Positions 21,147 to 33,177 of a stretch of DNA of 64,000 nt are shown here, piece by piece (within the stretch, counting starts at the first letter, position 1; each line of letters begins with the position of its first letter). Below the pieces are notes generated by a model, which saw only the letters and a list, made by a program, of their open reading frames with translations, made no database searches and had not been told where the DNA came from. Origin of the DNA: Polytrichum commune (taxonomy: Eukaryota > Streptophyta > Polytrichopsida > Polytrichales > Polytrichaceae); contig OX485808.1 of assembly GCA_950295325.1 (NCBI GenBank), positions 25,132,527-25,196,526 of the forward strand, in the 5' to 3' direction. Both the position numbers and the translations under genes were made by a program.

Positions 21147-24100
21147 CTAATACTGTGTTCCTTCGTTTTCTTCTTCCCCACGAACATCCAACGAGGCTGG
21201 GATGTGCATGCCGCCGTCCGTTGCGGGCTCTCTAGTGGGCTCTACATCTTGCATTTGTGGTTGTAAACCCACAAAGTCAGCATCGTGGCCGACATCGATT
21301 ATGCGCGGTAAGGTCTGGTTGGTTTGTAGTTGCCCACGTCTACCCCTCACGTCCGTGCGACATACAACCTTCCATCCTGGCCTCGTCGGGTCATTGGAGA
21401 AAAAAACTTGTTGACAATGCAATGGAAATGCAAAAGAGTTTGAATGCACTTTGCCATCCATGCGGTTGAAGTTCGCAACGGTGAAACCATATTGATCCCG
21501 TGTGATGTTAGGGTGTCGAGGATCTGCACTTGGGCGAACCCAATCGCACACTAGCACAGTGGTGCAATGATTTCGGTAGTCTAGCTCCAAGATCTCTTCG
21601 ATGTAGTCCACATACTCCTCGGTTGTCTCTATGGGTCGCCCATTTCTCAAGCCCCATGGTATTTGTCGTGTAAATGAGGCCACCACACATGAATCGCGCG
21701 TGACGAGGCCACCCTCAGCACCTCGTACTCGGAAGTGCATGCCAAACGCATACATTTTCCGGTGTGAGATTGCATATCGCTCGGGAGGTTGCGCGTATTG
21801 CGCAACATCGACGTCCACAACTTCGCCGAAGGAACGCTGACGTGACAGACACGACGTCAACCATGTTGCAAAGGGAGGAAGATCGTGTAGTTCCAACGGA
21901 TACCGCACTGCTAAAGTTGGATGCCGGCGGCAGCACATTTTCCGAAAGGTCTCCCTCTCTTTCCAACGCGAAACTCTAGCTGCCATAAACTCCCTACACA
22001 AGGTTGTGTGCCATTAAATTGTGGTTAGAAATGGCCCTTGCATGTATATAAAGGTGATGCAAAAGTGTGATGGCCATCATCTGCAATATCACATGTGACG
22101 CGTATATCTCAGAAAGAATGTCATTTGGGACATCATGTCCAACACATCTTCATGCACTGCTGCATGTCACAGTTGACATGGCACATGTATTTTGCATTGG
22201 GTGACAGTATATATCATCGAGGCTTAAAGTAAAGTAAGTATGGGTTCCACTAACTCCCTGCAACGCTCCAATGACGACGCATTGTCCAAAACAAAAGCGT
22301 GGCATAGTTGCGGAATTCGTCGGACATCTTTCGCTTTTGTTGTGAGTTGCAACGGAGAATCTCATCGTTCATGGTTGCATCCTCTTCAGCGTCCCATACA
22401 CGATGTATAGTTTCTCTGTACTGATGCATGTACTCCGTGCAAAAACCAAGCGTGTCGTCCATTTAATAACCTTCCACTATGCTACCCTCTAGATGTGCAA
22501 ATGTTCGAACGTAATCTTTCAATGTTTTCATGTACCGTTCTATGGGATACATCCATCGACAATGCACTGGACCGCACGTGTACAACTGCTCCACCAAATG
22601 GACGGGAAGATGCGTCATGACATTCATAAATGTAGGAGGGAACTCCTTCTCCATGACGCACGTCGCCATCACCACATCCAACATTGTGCCCTCCTTGTCG
22701 CCTCTCTTCACCTCCTTGGCGCATAGTCTCTGAAACACTCTACTCAGTTTGATAATAGCTACGCGCACGTTTTCATCCAATAGGTTGCGTATAGCCACTG
22801 GAAGAATCTGGAAGACATGTATTTAGAAAGTCAGAGAACGATTATGTCGCGCCCCCCTGGACATCAGACAGAACATCTAGGAGCGTCATGAAGAACATGG
22901 AGTGCGAGAACAGTTTGAGGACATTGTATTACAACATTGACATCCCCGAGGGTGTCCTTCTTGACTTGCCTGTTGCATGAGAACATGGTAGTCGTGCGTT
23001 TTCATGTACTGCAATTTCCCATCCGCTAGGCGCTTGTGAATGCTACCCACGTAGTTTGTGGGGGTGCGAATATTGGAGACGATTCCAACAAACTCCGCGC
23101 GTTCATGTGGCCTAAAAACATAGGGAGCGTGCGGCATATAGTACCCATCCTGTGGCCGCCGTGGGGGTTGCAACCATATCTCTTCGCGTATTCCCAGGTC
23201 CTCCGCGTCGACCCTGCTTCCAGGACTATCATTCATTCCAAACAATGTCTTCAACAAGTTCTCGCACAAATTCTTCTTACAATGCATAACATCGAGGATG
23301 TGACGCTCTAGCAGGTGCTGCACAAGACACATGGGCAATTTCAAATACATTGCCAGCACTTTCATGGACACATGCATGCCTCGTCTATCCGTATGAGCAA
23401 AGCTGGTAATCATCATGGCCTGAAGCGTCAGGTCAGATGTCTTGGTGGACATCATTACAAACTACGTGACTGAGACGGACGTCGCGATGTCCACTTCAAC
23501 ATCTGTGGACAGGATGTGCAAACATTAATTGTTATACGGGAATCACCTGCCAGTATTCCAGCTCGAACAACGCACTAAGTCTTTTGACGCCTGTGACATG
23601 CACAGGATCGTTGGGTCCGTTCTCTCTCCCGCCCATCTGTAGGTATGAATCGCGCCAAGCTGCGTATCGAATGATATCATCCCCCGACATCGGTTTTGGC
23701 CTAGGACGTTCCTCTTCCTCCCCATTGAATCTCCTATTCCGGCGATACGGGTGGTGACGGGGTAAATAACGACGAATGCCGCCGTAAACAATTTTGGTGC
23801 CCCTAATGCTCCGATTTGGAAGCATGTCTCCGGTTTTTGCCATCCTCGCATCGGTGTTTGGTCCACAACAAGGGCACCCCTTGTAGCCCTTACAAGTAAG
23901 ACCAGAAATGAGGCCGAAAGCGGGAAAATCGGAAATGGTCCACATAAGTATGGCACGCAAAGTGAAAGTGCGACTCCCTTGTGGTTGGGAGAAATCTAAA
24001 GCCTCAACACCATGCCAAAGCTCTTGTAGCTCCTTCAAAAGCGGTCGTATAAACACATCAATGTTTGAAGAGGACGGCGACTTCTTCCCAGAAATCAATA

Positions 24101-25304
24101 TACACAACGAGATAAAAAACTTTTTGGTCACCAACCATGGCTCGAAATTGTAAATCAAAATCAATACCGGCCACGTCGACCAGTTGGTGTTGTTTAGTTT
24201 AAAAGGATTCACTCCGTCCAAAGCGAGAGCCAGTCTCATGTTCCTATCGTCACGCCCAAAGTTGCCAAACGCGACGTCATTGTTGATGTGCTTCCATGCA
24301 GGGCTGTCAACCACAGAACGCATGATGTCATCACTACTGACGTGTTTGGTGTGACCTGTCAATAGACGCGCTATCTCAGACGAGCGCCACATCCGTTTCA
24401 ACCTAGGAATTAGGGGAAAGTGACGGATTACTCTTGCGGGAATGTTGTTGCTGCCATCCAGCCATCGTCGCGCCGTGCACTTGGGACATAAATCATGATT
24501 TGCATATTCTTCGTCATATAGAATACAACCATTGGGGCATGCATGGATATTGTTGTAGGTCAATCCAAGTCGACGGATGCTCTTCTGAGCCGCATAATGA
24601 GTTTTGGGCAATTTGTTGGGCATTGGTAACAAGTCTCCAGACAAAAATCGGAACAACTCATCGGTAAATGTATTGCTCACACGGAACACCGAGCACATGT
24701 TCATTATGATGATCGTGGCGGACACAACACTCATTTTTGAACCCGGGTACACTGGAGTCGTGGCTTCCGTATACAAACCATCCAATTCATCTTCGATGTC
24801 GCCGTCTTCCTCGTTCTCCATATGCAAACGTCCTTCAGCTACGGCCTCTTTGTGGAGTGCATCCCCTCTGCCCAGTGCCTCCAACACCTGACGTTCAACT
24901 TCATGGAATTCATCCAGGAGGGGTGGGGGAAGTGCCCCGTTGTCGGCGTCCACGGGTTCAGGTAATGTGTTCGAAGGGATGTCTTCTACAACGTCGTTGT
25001 CACAACAGACGTCCTCCACCCACATTCCAGACGGTGGGTATCCATCGACGGGGTCACCGCCTAGTAAAGACTTGGTTAGAAATGGATCACGGCCAACTGC
25101 CGCGTGGTGTTGCCGTATAACTTGTATGGTTTTTCTGCGTCCACCCTTGCAGTCTTTGCAAGGACATCTAAATGTGTGCACATTGTTCTCTGTCGCCACG
25201 CGGAGCTCCGTGTGAAGTATCAAATCCCCTATTGGCACGTGACGAAGTGTGCGTCCATCATCCGTCAAACAAATGGTTGCACCACGACGCACAGCCGAAC
25301 CCAT
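21147..25304 (-). CDS. TNP2-type CACTA transposase (multi-exon)
   Basis: The main block, 23551-25304, has the classic TNP2 order. First comes an N-terminal transposase-associated zinc-binding region (FRCPCKDCKGGRR). Next is a C-x3-C...C-x2-C finger (CPNGCILY, LCPKCTARRW). The catalytic region follows with LALDGVNPF, GLTCKGYKGCPCCG and GVKRLSALFELEYW. The next block, 22970-23455, has the HILDVMHCKKNLCENLL motif. It ends at a GC donor and joins in phase to 22807 downward, the DUF4218-like part (LPVHLVEQLY, MYPIERYMKTLKDYVR). A final block, 21147-22001, matches DUF4216 (YVDYIEEILELDY, YGFTVANFNRMD, QQVFFSNDP). The exon between about 23550 and 23455 was not resolved. No early stop was seen in the main block. 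The product would cut and paste the CACTA element. Confidence 0.85.
22808..22969 (-). other. GC-AG intron in the TNP2 gene
   Basis: On the minus strand the junctions read CAACAG|GCAAGT and CTTCCAG|ATTCTT. Removing these 162 bases joins ...HVLMQQ to ILPVAIR... in phase, which is the expected continuity of TNP2 proteins. GC-AG introns are a known minor class with this strong donor context. Confidence 0.6.
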
Positions 25305-25420
25305 GTTGCGTGTCCCGAATTGGAAGATGTTACCTCACTGGGCCGATGTTACACACCCTGCAGCGCTTCCGCAAGGTCTCCGCGTGGTCGTGTTGCGCAT
25401 GAGCATTGATATAAACAGAG

Positions 25421-25642
25421 GACACCATTCGTTGACACTATGCGGAGTGTCTCTTCCAGGGTGGATGTCACTGAGAATGTCCATGGGGACATTGCTGTTG
25501 ATCTGTCGGCGTCAATTGTGACATCTTCCTGGACACCATTCGTTGACACTATGCGGAGTGTCTCTTCCAGGGTGGATGTCACTGAGAATGTCCATGGGGA
25601 CATTGCTGTTGATCTGTCAGCGTCAATTGTGACATCTTCCTG
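25421..25642. repeat. 111-bp tandem duplication in the divergent promoter region
   Basis: Two copies of a 111-bp unit start at 25421 and 25532 and differ at one or two bases; a third copy is cut off after about 7 bp at 25643. Each unit contains several GATGTC/GACATC-type motifs. It lies between the divergent TNP2 and second genes and probably holds regulatory or transposase-binding sites. Confidence 0.85.
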
Positions 25643-26022
25643 GACACCAAAATGAAGGTCACACACTACACGGCAGTGTGTTCCATACACATCCACGTGA
25701 GGGATTTGACTGCTGCAGAACATCGAAACCACAATGGTCACGTCGATGACCTGGATCTTTCATTCCCGCACACAATGGGGAGCGCACAGTGTTCGAATTA
25801 AGCACATGTCGCATTGGGTGTCTTACATGACGTCCAAGAAAACACTGGTATCTACGACGCCAGTAAAAAAACAATGTAACTGACCTTTTCCCACGTGTCC
25901 CAGAGGGTATTCCAGGCAGTGGATGCCCCAGAGGACCCTGAGAAGGCTCGCCGACATTCTCTAAACCCTAAGTGTTGCGGCTTCACCTTTGTACGTTCAT
26001 TGCTTGAACATCCCTTAGCAGC

Positions 26023-29006
26023 ATGGCGGTGTCGCGTTCAGCACGAAAGCCTGGTAGGGTTGTCCGTTTTATAGACACATCACAACATCCGCAAAGGGTG
26101 GATGCGGATGACTCCGAGGCCGCTGCAGTGTTGTCCACTTTGGTGTTTGAATGCGAAGAGAAGAATGCAATGATGCCATCCCAAAAACCCAACACAATTC
26201 AAAGAACCCAACGTGCACACCGTCGCCGCCGCTCACGCTTGCTCAACTTCTTTGGGAGTGAAAATTTCACAACACCCACTGAGTCATCGAGCATCGCTAT
26301 CAACCCAGTTCTAAAACAGGTAAATCTTCCATCTCATATGCATGCATCACAATTTAGATCACGGTCAAGTTCAAATTTTGCTGTGCGGCGAAATTTTTCG
26401 CCGCTCTCGGCCACTGGAAGCCGAACTCCGACAATGGCACTGGGAAGCCCGCATGCGGACACGCGGCAGCCCCCGGTTTTAGGTGCCTGTACGGCCTCCA
26501 GTGGGTTGGGCATAGGGTCACAGTCGGCCATAGGTCTTCTCCGATGCCGAGGTGCATAGATCCTCTTACCTACGTCCGCTAGTCTCCATTGTGGTGTCTG
26601 CTGCAACACCGATGTGTTGCTTTCCCTACGGCGCTGCGCTGCCTTCCCACGCCCTTGTGTTGTTTTTCCGACGCGTTGTGTTGCTTTTGGGTGTCCAAGA
26701 TGCTGCGGACACGGGATCGCACTGGGAAGCGCAAGGAGATGTCTCCAGCAACATTGGTAGAACACAGGCGCGCAGCTGGAGAGCGGCGATCCAAGGCCAG
26801 AGAGGACCCGCGGCATGTGGCTGGGAGGCGTGGCTCACCCCCGGCAAGACGCCGCCGCATAATCGAGGTATCATCGGAGGAGGAGGATGCGGCTGAGGAC
26901 GTGCCGGAGCAATCCTGGAGGTAAGTGGGTTTTTCTCCTCCTTTCCTGACCTCTTCCTGGTGTTGATGCTAGCGTAGAGCACAACCAGTCTTCATCGTCG
27001 CGATGTCCGCGCCTGTTCGACCAGTTCAATTGAGCCGCGTCTAGGCCCATGTGTCACAGTGGATGTCGGTTATCCAAGTGGACGTCCAATTTGAAAAGTA
27101 ACATTTCAATCTCTACTGGAATCAGAGTCGGGGCGTGGGCATAATCGGTATTGCAGTCTGCGCAATTAGTAGACGTCACCTGTAGTTGTCTCTAGCAGGT
27201 CCTTAGAGCGTCCCCACCAGCAGAGGTATAAGTCAGTTGAACGGCACTCCTGGAAATCCGGTGCCCAGGATGCCAAGTTCTAACGTCCACCAGTCGGATG
27301 CCAAGAGAGGGATAGGGCAGAAGAATGCACAATTTTGGATCAATGTAGCAACGCACTATGCTAGACACAGACACAGACACAAACACAAACACAAACACAA
27401 ACCACGCCATGCTCCAGCTCCCTGGAGCTCCATGAATTTTTTCCTTTATACCTGCAACTTGGGGTTTTGACGACGGTTATGGGACCATGAGCTTTTGACC
27501 ACCCTGATCTGCAGTCACTAAAAGACTGCAGATTTGTTTTGTGGGTTTTACAGCTGAAATTTTAAGAATTTGGGGGCATGTTATATACCGTTGGAAAGGT
27601 ATTGAAAATATCTTTCCAGCGGTATATAACATGCCCCCAAAGTCTTGAAATTGCAGCTGGAAAACCAAGAAAACAAATCTGCAGTCTTTAAGAACCCATT
27701 TCAAGATGGTTTAGGTAGGACGACTCAAACATTAGACCATGTTGTTGTGGTCCATATATTAATGGGTGACAATAGAAAGTCTCAAATTAACTCATATAGT
27801 GATATTAGTGTAATGTTTTATTTCGTGATTGATGAAAATCTAGTATGATTAGTGAATTAGTTAATTAGTGAATTAGTTAACGAGGGATTTTAGTATATTT
27901 CCGGGCGGAGAACCGAAAGGGATCGGGTAGGGAATCGGGCAACACATCGGGCACGGAATCGGTATCCGGGCAAGGCATCGGGCAAGGCTAATGGAATCGG
28001 GCAAGGGGGTAATACTGGGCGGGGGCCGGCCTCGAAGAGGGGCATGTACCCGAGCTAGTGGGCTCCAACAATATGTCGGGTAAACCCACACTATGCCCGG
28101 GGTGCCACCGGTGCAATTATGCCCAGGGCGGTGCCCGGTCTAGTGGGGATGCTCTTATGGCTTAGCTCCTATGGCGCACAACCCCCAATTAGTTGATGGA
28201 GACGACATTAGGGTTGATCCTTCACACGGGTCAATGTAATTGGCCGCTTTCGACCTCTCAGCAGTGAATTGGTTATCTCTTAAATTCAACCAGTTCATGT
28301 CTATGGGTAATCTTCCTGGACCCTAAACCTATCGAATGGATATACCCTCTTGGACAACCAGGTCATCTATGATGGGTACTCTTCCTGAATTCTCAACCCT
28401 CAATTGGCTATTTCTCAAACTCATCTAGCTCAACTGTAATGGTTCATCTTCCTGAACTCTAAACCTTCCATTACATCTTTCTCACACGTAACCAGTGCAT
28501 CGTGACTCGTAATATTCCTGCACTCTGTGACGGCCATTATCCCCTATAATGTCGGGTAATATTCCTGCACTCTAAACCTTCAATTGGTTATTTCTCGCAC
28601 TATTTCAGTTTCGCGTGATGGGTAATCTTCCTGGGCTCTCAACATCCAGGTTGTTATTTCTTTCACTCAACCAATTCACGTGTGACGGGTAGTTTTTTTG
28701 TACTATGAACCCTCAGATGGCCATTTCTCACACTCAACCAGCTTGAACATCGTGATTGGTAATCTTCCTGAACTCTGAAGTTGCTCGACCATGCTCTTGA
28801 CTGCGTGTATGATTCATAGGGGCAGTATCTGGTTGCAATGTGGTTGCTCAAGCTCAGTGGGTAGTCGCATATGTGTGCACCTGGAGATTCCTTGATTGTG
28901 GAATGTGGTTGTTGTAGCCGAGGATACGCAACCAACTCGGGCACGGAATCAGACGGCGATCAGGAGAACAGTGATGGGATTGAAACATCACATCCACTAC
29001 CAACAC
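26023..29006 (+). CDS. CACTA second gene (TNPA-like), 5' exons
   Basis: Plus-strand exons of the accessory CACTA gene. An open block at 26023-26559 encodes a basic, Arg/Ser-rich protein. A second open block ends at a strong donor, GGAG|GTAAGT, at 26920/26921, and encodes Arg-rich and acidic stretches. A further exon, open from 28871 at least, runs into the gypsy insertion at 29006 and continues in the same frame from 47559 (minus strand) once the retroelement and one copy of its duplication are removed. The intron between holds a nested Tourist-like element (27206-28154). The protein would help the TNP2 product bind the element ends, by analogy with TNPA of En/Spm. The exact exon set needs RNA data. 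Confidence 0.55.
27206..28154. mobile_element. Tourist/Harbinger-like non-autonomous element, 949 bp
   Basis: Terminal inverted repeats GAGCGTCCCCACCAG and CTAGTGGGGATGCTC (13 of 15 bases paired) are flanked by TTA on both sides (27203-27205 and 28155-28157), the 3-bp TWA duplication of PIF/Harbinger elements. There is no transposase. It lies in an intron of the CACTA second gene. Inside it are a long hairpin (27524-27687) and a run of GGGCAAGG/GGGCACGG-type repeats (27900-28010). Confidence 0.85.
27524..27687. repeat. Long near-perfect hairpin
   Basis: Left arm GACTGCAGATTTGTTTT at 27524 pairs with AAAACAAATCTGCAGTC at 27671-27687. The inner arms include GGGGGCATGTTATATACCG and its reverse complement, around a loop near 27603. 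The stem is about 75 bp with a few mismatches. A transcript would fold like a small-RNA precursor. Confidence 0.8.
28250..28800. repeat. Degenerate tandem repeat, about 65-70 bp unit
   Basis: Seven or eight diverged units share a core like GGGTAATCTTCCTGAACTCT followed by a TCTCACACTCAACCAG-like block. It lies in the same CACTA intron as the Tourist-like element. No coding potential. Confidence 0.7.
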
Positions 29007-29978
29007 TGTCGCAACCCTTGCTAGCCCCCCTTGACAATCTTGCCAATTTTCAATTCTAGCAAAGGTTACGAGCGCTAACCATTCGCATTCCGCCATGCTA
29101 ATGGTTAGCTCCTCCTACCCCGGACCATATAGCTCATAGGAGGGAACCAACCCTCCTACTTTGCTTTCGGGACTCACCCCTTAATCGGTAGCCCATTCCT
29201 AAATGTGGACTTCCATCCATGGAAGTCCAATCCCATGTTGATCATCGCGTTGCCGGAGCAACACTACAACAACCCGAACCATACTAGGCAACTATGGCCT
29301 CACATTGGGCCAATGCCCATGGAGGCCGTGCCGTTCGGCCTCGGGTGGGTGAGGCCACACCACCTCACCCATATAAGCCTCTAGGACTTCACGCGGGGCC
29401 CCTACCCCACCGTCAACCAACCTCTTGTCTCTCTACCAAGAGTTGGGGCCAAGTGGACATTTTCCTTTAGCTGCTGGGCCTAGAACCCCCCAGCAGCTTC
29501 AGACCATCATAACTTCCTTGTATGATGTCTGATCATAACCACCAACCACTCCATCTTCATCTACGCTTCACGTAGATGCCGATGGACTCCTCACTTGCCC
29601 CATTCGGGCAAGTATTGAGGAAGTTATGCCTGTTTGAACCTTGGCAGTCCCGGGAATCACTCCCAGGCACTGCTGTACCAGGGCGCTGTCCCGGGACAGC
29701 GCCCCACTCAAATGGCCATAACTCCTAGCTCACACCTCCGATTGAGGTGTTCTTGGGCTTTCTAGAATCACCACGCCATGAGCTACGCATAACTCATGGC
29801 CTTACCCTTGTGCCTCCTAGTCTTTGTGGGTGGGAGGCGTTCCCAACGCCCGGGCCCTCACCCACACTAGGATCACTTGGGCCCTCTCACCAACGGCGCC
29901 ACAAGTCCCGGGTGTCACTCCGGGGTCCCCCTTGTGCCCATGGTGTTTTGGGCACTCCTCATGGAGAGGTGCACGACA
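29007..29978 (-). repeat. Gypsy 3' LTR, 972 bp
   Basis: It starts TGTCGTGCAC and ends GTTGCGACA on the minus strand. It has exactly the same length as the LTR at 47565-48536 and is identical to it over the long stretches compared by eye. There is no primer-binding site next to its CA end, so it is the 3' LTR. Confidence 0.93.
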
Positions 29979-29990
29979 CTCACCCCCACC
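29979..29990 (-). other. Polypurine tract
   Basis: GGTGGGGGTGAG on the minus strand directly precedes the TG of the LTR, as expected for the plus-strand primer of a retroelement. Confidence 0.75.
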
Positions 29991-30997
29991 AAACGGAGTT
30001 GATGCCCTCATCGACTATACTCGTAGTCCGCACACCAATTCTCAAGTTGCCATCCTCTATGGTGCGGCATTGTGTTTACCTTAGGGCGCGACCCCCACAA
30101 TGCATCTTCAAATTTGGCATAGTCCCAAAGGTGTCGTTCCTAGGTGGTCCGTTAGCAACCTTGGATCTCTCATCGAAGGACCTAACCTATACTAGACCCA
30201 CCTACTTTGGGACTCACTTGGGTTGCCCCTCCTTTGGGGCCTCCCCCCCCCCCGTTAGGCTCCACTAGCCTAACGTGACACATCTAGGCGAGACCTCAAC
30301 GCTTCCACTAAGTTGTCTCGGTTGCAACTCCGAGATGGCTTTCCATTGTTAAGCCACGCCTCGATCGCACGGGGGTGATGCCAAGTCCCGCCCGACTCGG
30401 TTCCCACTTTGCTCTTTCGAGACATGGGTTCATGACTCCCATGCGCCAACTCTCGTTAGCTCGCAGGTAGCACTTTTATGAGCACGCGCCATCACCTTGT
30501 CCCCGCCCGGACAAGCCCACAACTAAGAAGTTTCTTGGTTTTATCCAAGGCCCCTCCAAGCCATGGCCCCCAATTACTCGGCTTACCCAACCTAGTTTGG
30601 CATGTCTATTCCCCCTCTTCCACTAACCAAGCACAAGTACAAGACTAGGAACTCATCTCATACTTTTCTCTTTGCACCACTAAAGTTTGGACTTTATTCC
30701 CTCAAGCCAAAGAACAAGTTCATGTTGTGGAGCAATTAGCCTCGAAGCTAAGTGTGCTACTAGCGTCTCTCCCCCACTAAAGGAGATTGATGTCCTCATC
30801 AATGCCTACGCTTCATTTTATTGGAATGTCTAGCCTTAATTTCTTCAAAGTGCTTTACCAATTCCTTGCCGTTCATCATGTCTCTTGCCGCTACCCAAAC
30901 GGCTTCTTTCTCATGGTATCCTCACCATTTCACCAAGTACTCATTTGTTCATTTTCTTTCTTTTTCACTTGGGCTTCCTACACTTGAGGATGCCCTC

Positions 30998-31773
30998 CTA
31001 CCTCATGTTCCAAATGACATCCACAAGGTCGGGAGGTGGCCTAATCACTTGCTTGTAATTGGGCCACAAGGTGTCGTCCTTAAATGGCTTTAGGAATGAG
31101 ACATGAAATGTTGGATGCACTTTGATCTCGGGCGGTAATTCCAACTTATACATGTCCTTGAACACTTGTTCCACAATGGGAAATGAAGCTCCAATTTTGG
31201 ACATGACCTTTGGAGTGAGGCCTTCCGGCTAAGTGAAGTTGTTCACATTCAACAACATCTTTTGGCCCACCTCATTCTCCACTTCGCGTCTTCCGGCATT
31301 GACTTGCACTTCGTAGCACATTCGGGCTTTCTCCACCAACAACTTGGTCATCTCCAAGACTTGTTTACATTCTTGGCCAAGTCCTCACCATCTTGGTTGA
31401 ACTCTAGTGTTGAATGTGCCCCCTCGAGAGCTAGGTTAATAGGTTGGAGCGCATCCACTCCATAAGCCACCACCAAAGACCACCCCTTGGTAGCCAAGTG
31501 CGTGGCTACATTGCAATTACACTCCGCTCGACCCACATAGTCCGCCCAATCTCCTTGGTCCGCCCCCACCAAGTTCCTCAAGTATTGCTTCAAGACTCCA
31601 TTCACACACTCCGTTTTCCCATCCATTTGGGAATGCAAGGCCGTGCTAAACCTTAGTTTCCTTCCGACCTCCTTAGAGAAATGCATTGAAAATGCACTTG
31701 TGAACTTTGGATCTTGATCCCACACAATCACTCTTGGCAACCCGTGGTGCCTCAACCATCCTTTAAGAAAAGG
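30998..31773 (-). pseudogene. Gypsy integrase C-terminal part and chromodomain-side linker
   Basis: From 31773 the minus-strand frame shows RHHGLP, DQDPKFTS and the DGKTE region of the integrase core. Blocks further on give YKLELP, IKVHPTFHVSFLKPF and RPPP, the usual end of plant gypsy pol. The blocks are split by frameshifts and stops, so this copy is not coding-competent. Between 29991 and 30997 no further domain was recognised; it is the untranslated 3' end of the element. Confidence 0.85.
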
Positions 31774-31856
31774 CTATGCGGTCTTCAACGCGGTGGCGGA
31801 CGAGGGGGGCGTCGACGGGAGCATCCGGAGCCGATGGAACTATTGTATTGGTGAGT

Positions 31857-32305
31857 GGCGGGGGGGGGGGGGGGGGGAGTCGAGGCGTGGAGGGCTCACG
31901 ATGGCGGAGGACGTTGCGGGGGGAGGAACGGAGTCGGCGGGGGAGGTGTGGCAACGGGAGCCTTCCATGCAAAGACGCCGGCTCGGCCCGCGACGAGTGA
32001 TGGTGTCGTCCTTAGAGGGCGAGAGGTGCCCCAAACGAACGAGCGTCCGTTTCTCCTTGGAGAGGGGGGAGGGCGACGGGGCGTAGGCGCGGGCGACAAG
32101 TGCGGGGGGCGGGCTGTTGACGACGCCGTCGTCGATGCCGACGTCGCGGGAGTAATCCACGGCCGAGGCCGCGTCGACCGCCGAGCACTGGTAGAGGGAT
32201 GGCATTTGGAAGTCCGTGACGTCGCGGGAAGGGGATGCCGGGGGCGAGAGGGGACGGGAAGGGCCGTCGACCACAGGGGCGTCGCATATGGGGGCAGACT
32301 ATGGT
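31857..32305 (-). CDS. Possible Pro/Ser-rich exon
   Basis: On the minus strand an acceptor-like CCATAG at about 32306 precedes a GC-rich open frame of about 145 residues rich in Ser, Pro, Asp and Arg. It ends near a run of 18 or more C (plus-strand G run at 31859-31877). No domain is recognised. GC content is much higher than in the AT-rich 32300-32550 stretch next to it. It could be an exon of the same gene as the FCP1-like fragment or a separate gene cut by the inversion breakpoint. Confidence 0.3.
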
Positions 32306-32556
32306 CAAGAATAAACACAACAACAATCACAACAACAAAAGACATCCAAAAACGAAGCAAACATTAGTAAATGTGAACCACATGATACAAAGCAAAGACA
32401 TGGAGGCATTTCAAATCAATTTATTGAGTTTGGCGAGCCTCATGATGCTCTTGAATACATTATCACGGGGGCTTAAACCCACATTGCCTATGGGGTTGGA
32501 CCTAACAAAAAATGGTATGCTACTGGCGTGGACAACAAGCCTTCTAAGGTAAGGCG

Positions 32557-33177
32557 CTAGCGTATCGACCAAAACGTGTCGTTCCTATCGCCGGTCCAAG
32601 TGGCGGGGAAGATGACGTTCCCCGGGGGGTTCAAGACGCTTTTGGTGGGGCTGTCGTCGACGAGGACGGTGTTCTTGAGTGTCGGCCACCACCCGTGGGG
32701 TACCCCCTGCAACCGGGGGATGCCCCGCCACAGTCTTGACCTCAGGACCTTGAGGAATTGTTGTCCTCCGCCACGACCGCCGAACTTTGGAACCGGCAGA
32801 CCCTTTTCGTCGAGCAATTCATCGCAATCCTCTTGGCCGAGGATGAGGCAAGGGCTCGGAAGATCGCGGAAGAGGAAGTCGACGATTGGCTCGGTGTTCT
32901 CCATGACCATGGAGCTCCACACAATGACGTGAGCTACATCGAGCACCTCTCGAAGGAAGTCACGCAGGCCGGGACGGGCGCGGACAGCCTTGCGGTTAAT
33001 GAGAGTGTCGAGCTCTCCGTCGTAGTCCCTTTCGTCGGGGTGACGGAAGGGACGCGTGGGTACCCGGGGGATGTGTTCGGTGTGACACAACATCCCGTTC
33101 AGGTCGAACACGACGAACGGTTTGTTTCGGGTAAGACGTCCACTGGTCGAGGGTTTCCGACCTATCTCCGGGGGATC
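32557..33177 (-). CDS. FCP1/SCP-like (NIF domain) phosphatase fragment
   Basis: After an acceptor (AATCACAG, 33178-33185) the minus-strand frame gives NKPFVVFDLNGML, then RPGLRDFLREVLDVAHVIVWSS and, near the end, NTVLVDDSPTKS and NPPGNVIFP. This is the order of an NLI-interacting-factor (FCP1 homology) HAD phosphatase. The catalytic DxDxT is replaced by DLNGM, as in a common plant subgroup with DxNG, where the second Asp is Asn. The domain is nearly complete, but the N-terminus and the end of the gene are missing or in unrecognised exons. It lies about 0.8 kb from the inversion breakpoint. Confidence 0.7.
   Translation of the reverse strand, partial: DPPEIGRKPSTSGRLTRNKPFVVFDLNGMLCHTEHIPRVPTRPFRHPDERDYDGELDTLINRKAVRARPGLRDFLREVLDVAHVIVWSSMVMENTEPIVDFLFRDLPSPCLILGQEDCDELLDEKGLPVPKFGGRGGGQQFLKVLRSRLWRGIPRLQGVPHGWWPTLKNTVLVDDSPTKSVLNPPGNVIFPATWTGDRNDTFWSIR

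Larger units (their letters stand above)
20053..29006 (+). mobile_element. CACTA (En/Spm-like) transposon, left part
   Basis: The left terminus is CACTATAAGAAA at 20053, preceded by ACA (20050-20052). The partner terminus is at 44121, where the plus strand again reads CACTATAAGAAA preceded by TGT, the reverse complement of ACA. The two ends face each other correctly only after the block 31774-51510 is inverted, and then they are flanked by a matching 3-bp duplication ACA. The left part holds a TNP2-type transposase on the minus strand and the first exons of a second gene on the plus strand, transcribed divergently from a shared region at about 25300-26020. GACGTC/GATGTC-like subterminal motifs are common. 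The element is interrupted at 29006 by a gypsy insertion. Confidence 0.88.
29007..31773 (-). mobile_element. Ty3/gypsy retrotransposon, 3' half
   Basis: On the minus strand this half runs from inside the integrase (31773) through the end of pol to a polypurine tract and the 3' LTR (29978 down to 29007). It ends at 29007 against CACTA sequence, with AACAC (29002-29006) as target duplication. At 31773/31774 it stops abruptly inside the integrase frame. The 5' half is at 47565-51510 in the opposite orientation. The two halves fit to the base, with one or two ambiguous junction bases, and the integrase frame continues across the restored junction. Confidence 0.9.

Noticed and set aside
29747-30268. 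Plus-strand open frame of 173 codons starting in the LTR, and its twin at 47533-47796
   Set aside because: It lies in the LTR and 3' untranslated part of the gypsy element, antisense to it, with no recognisable protein.
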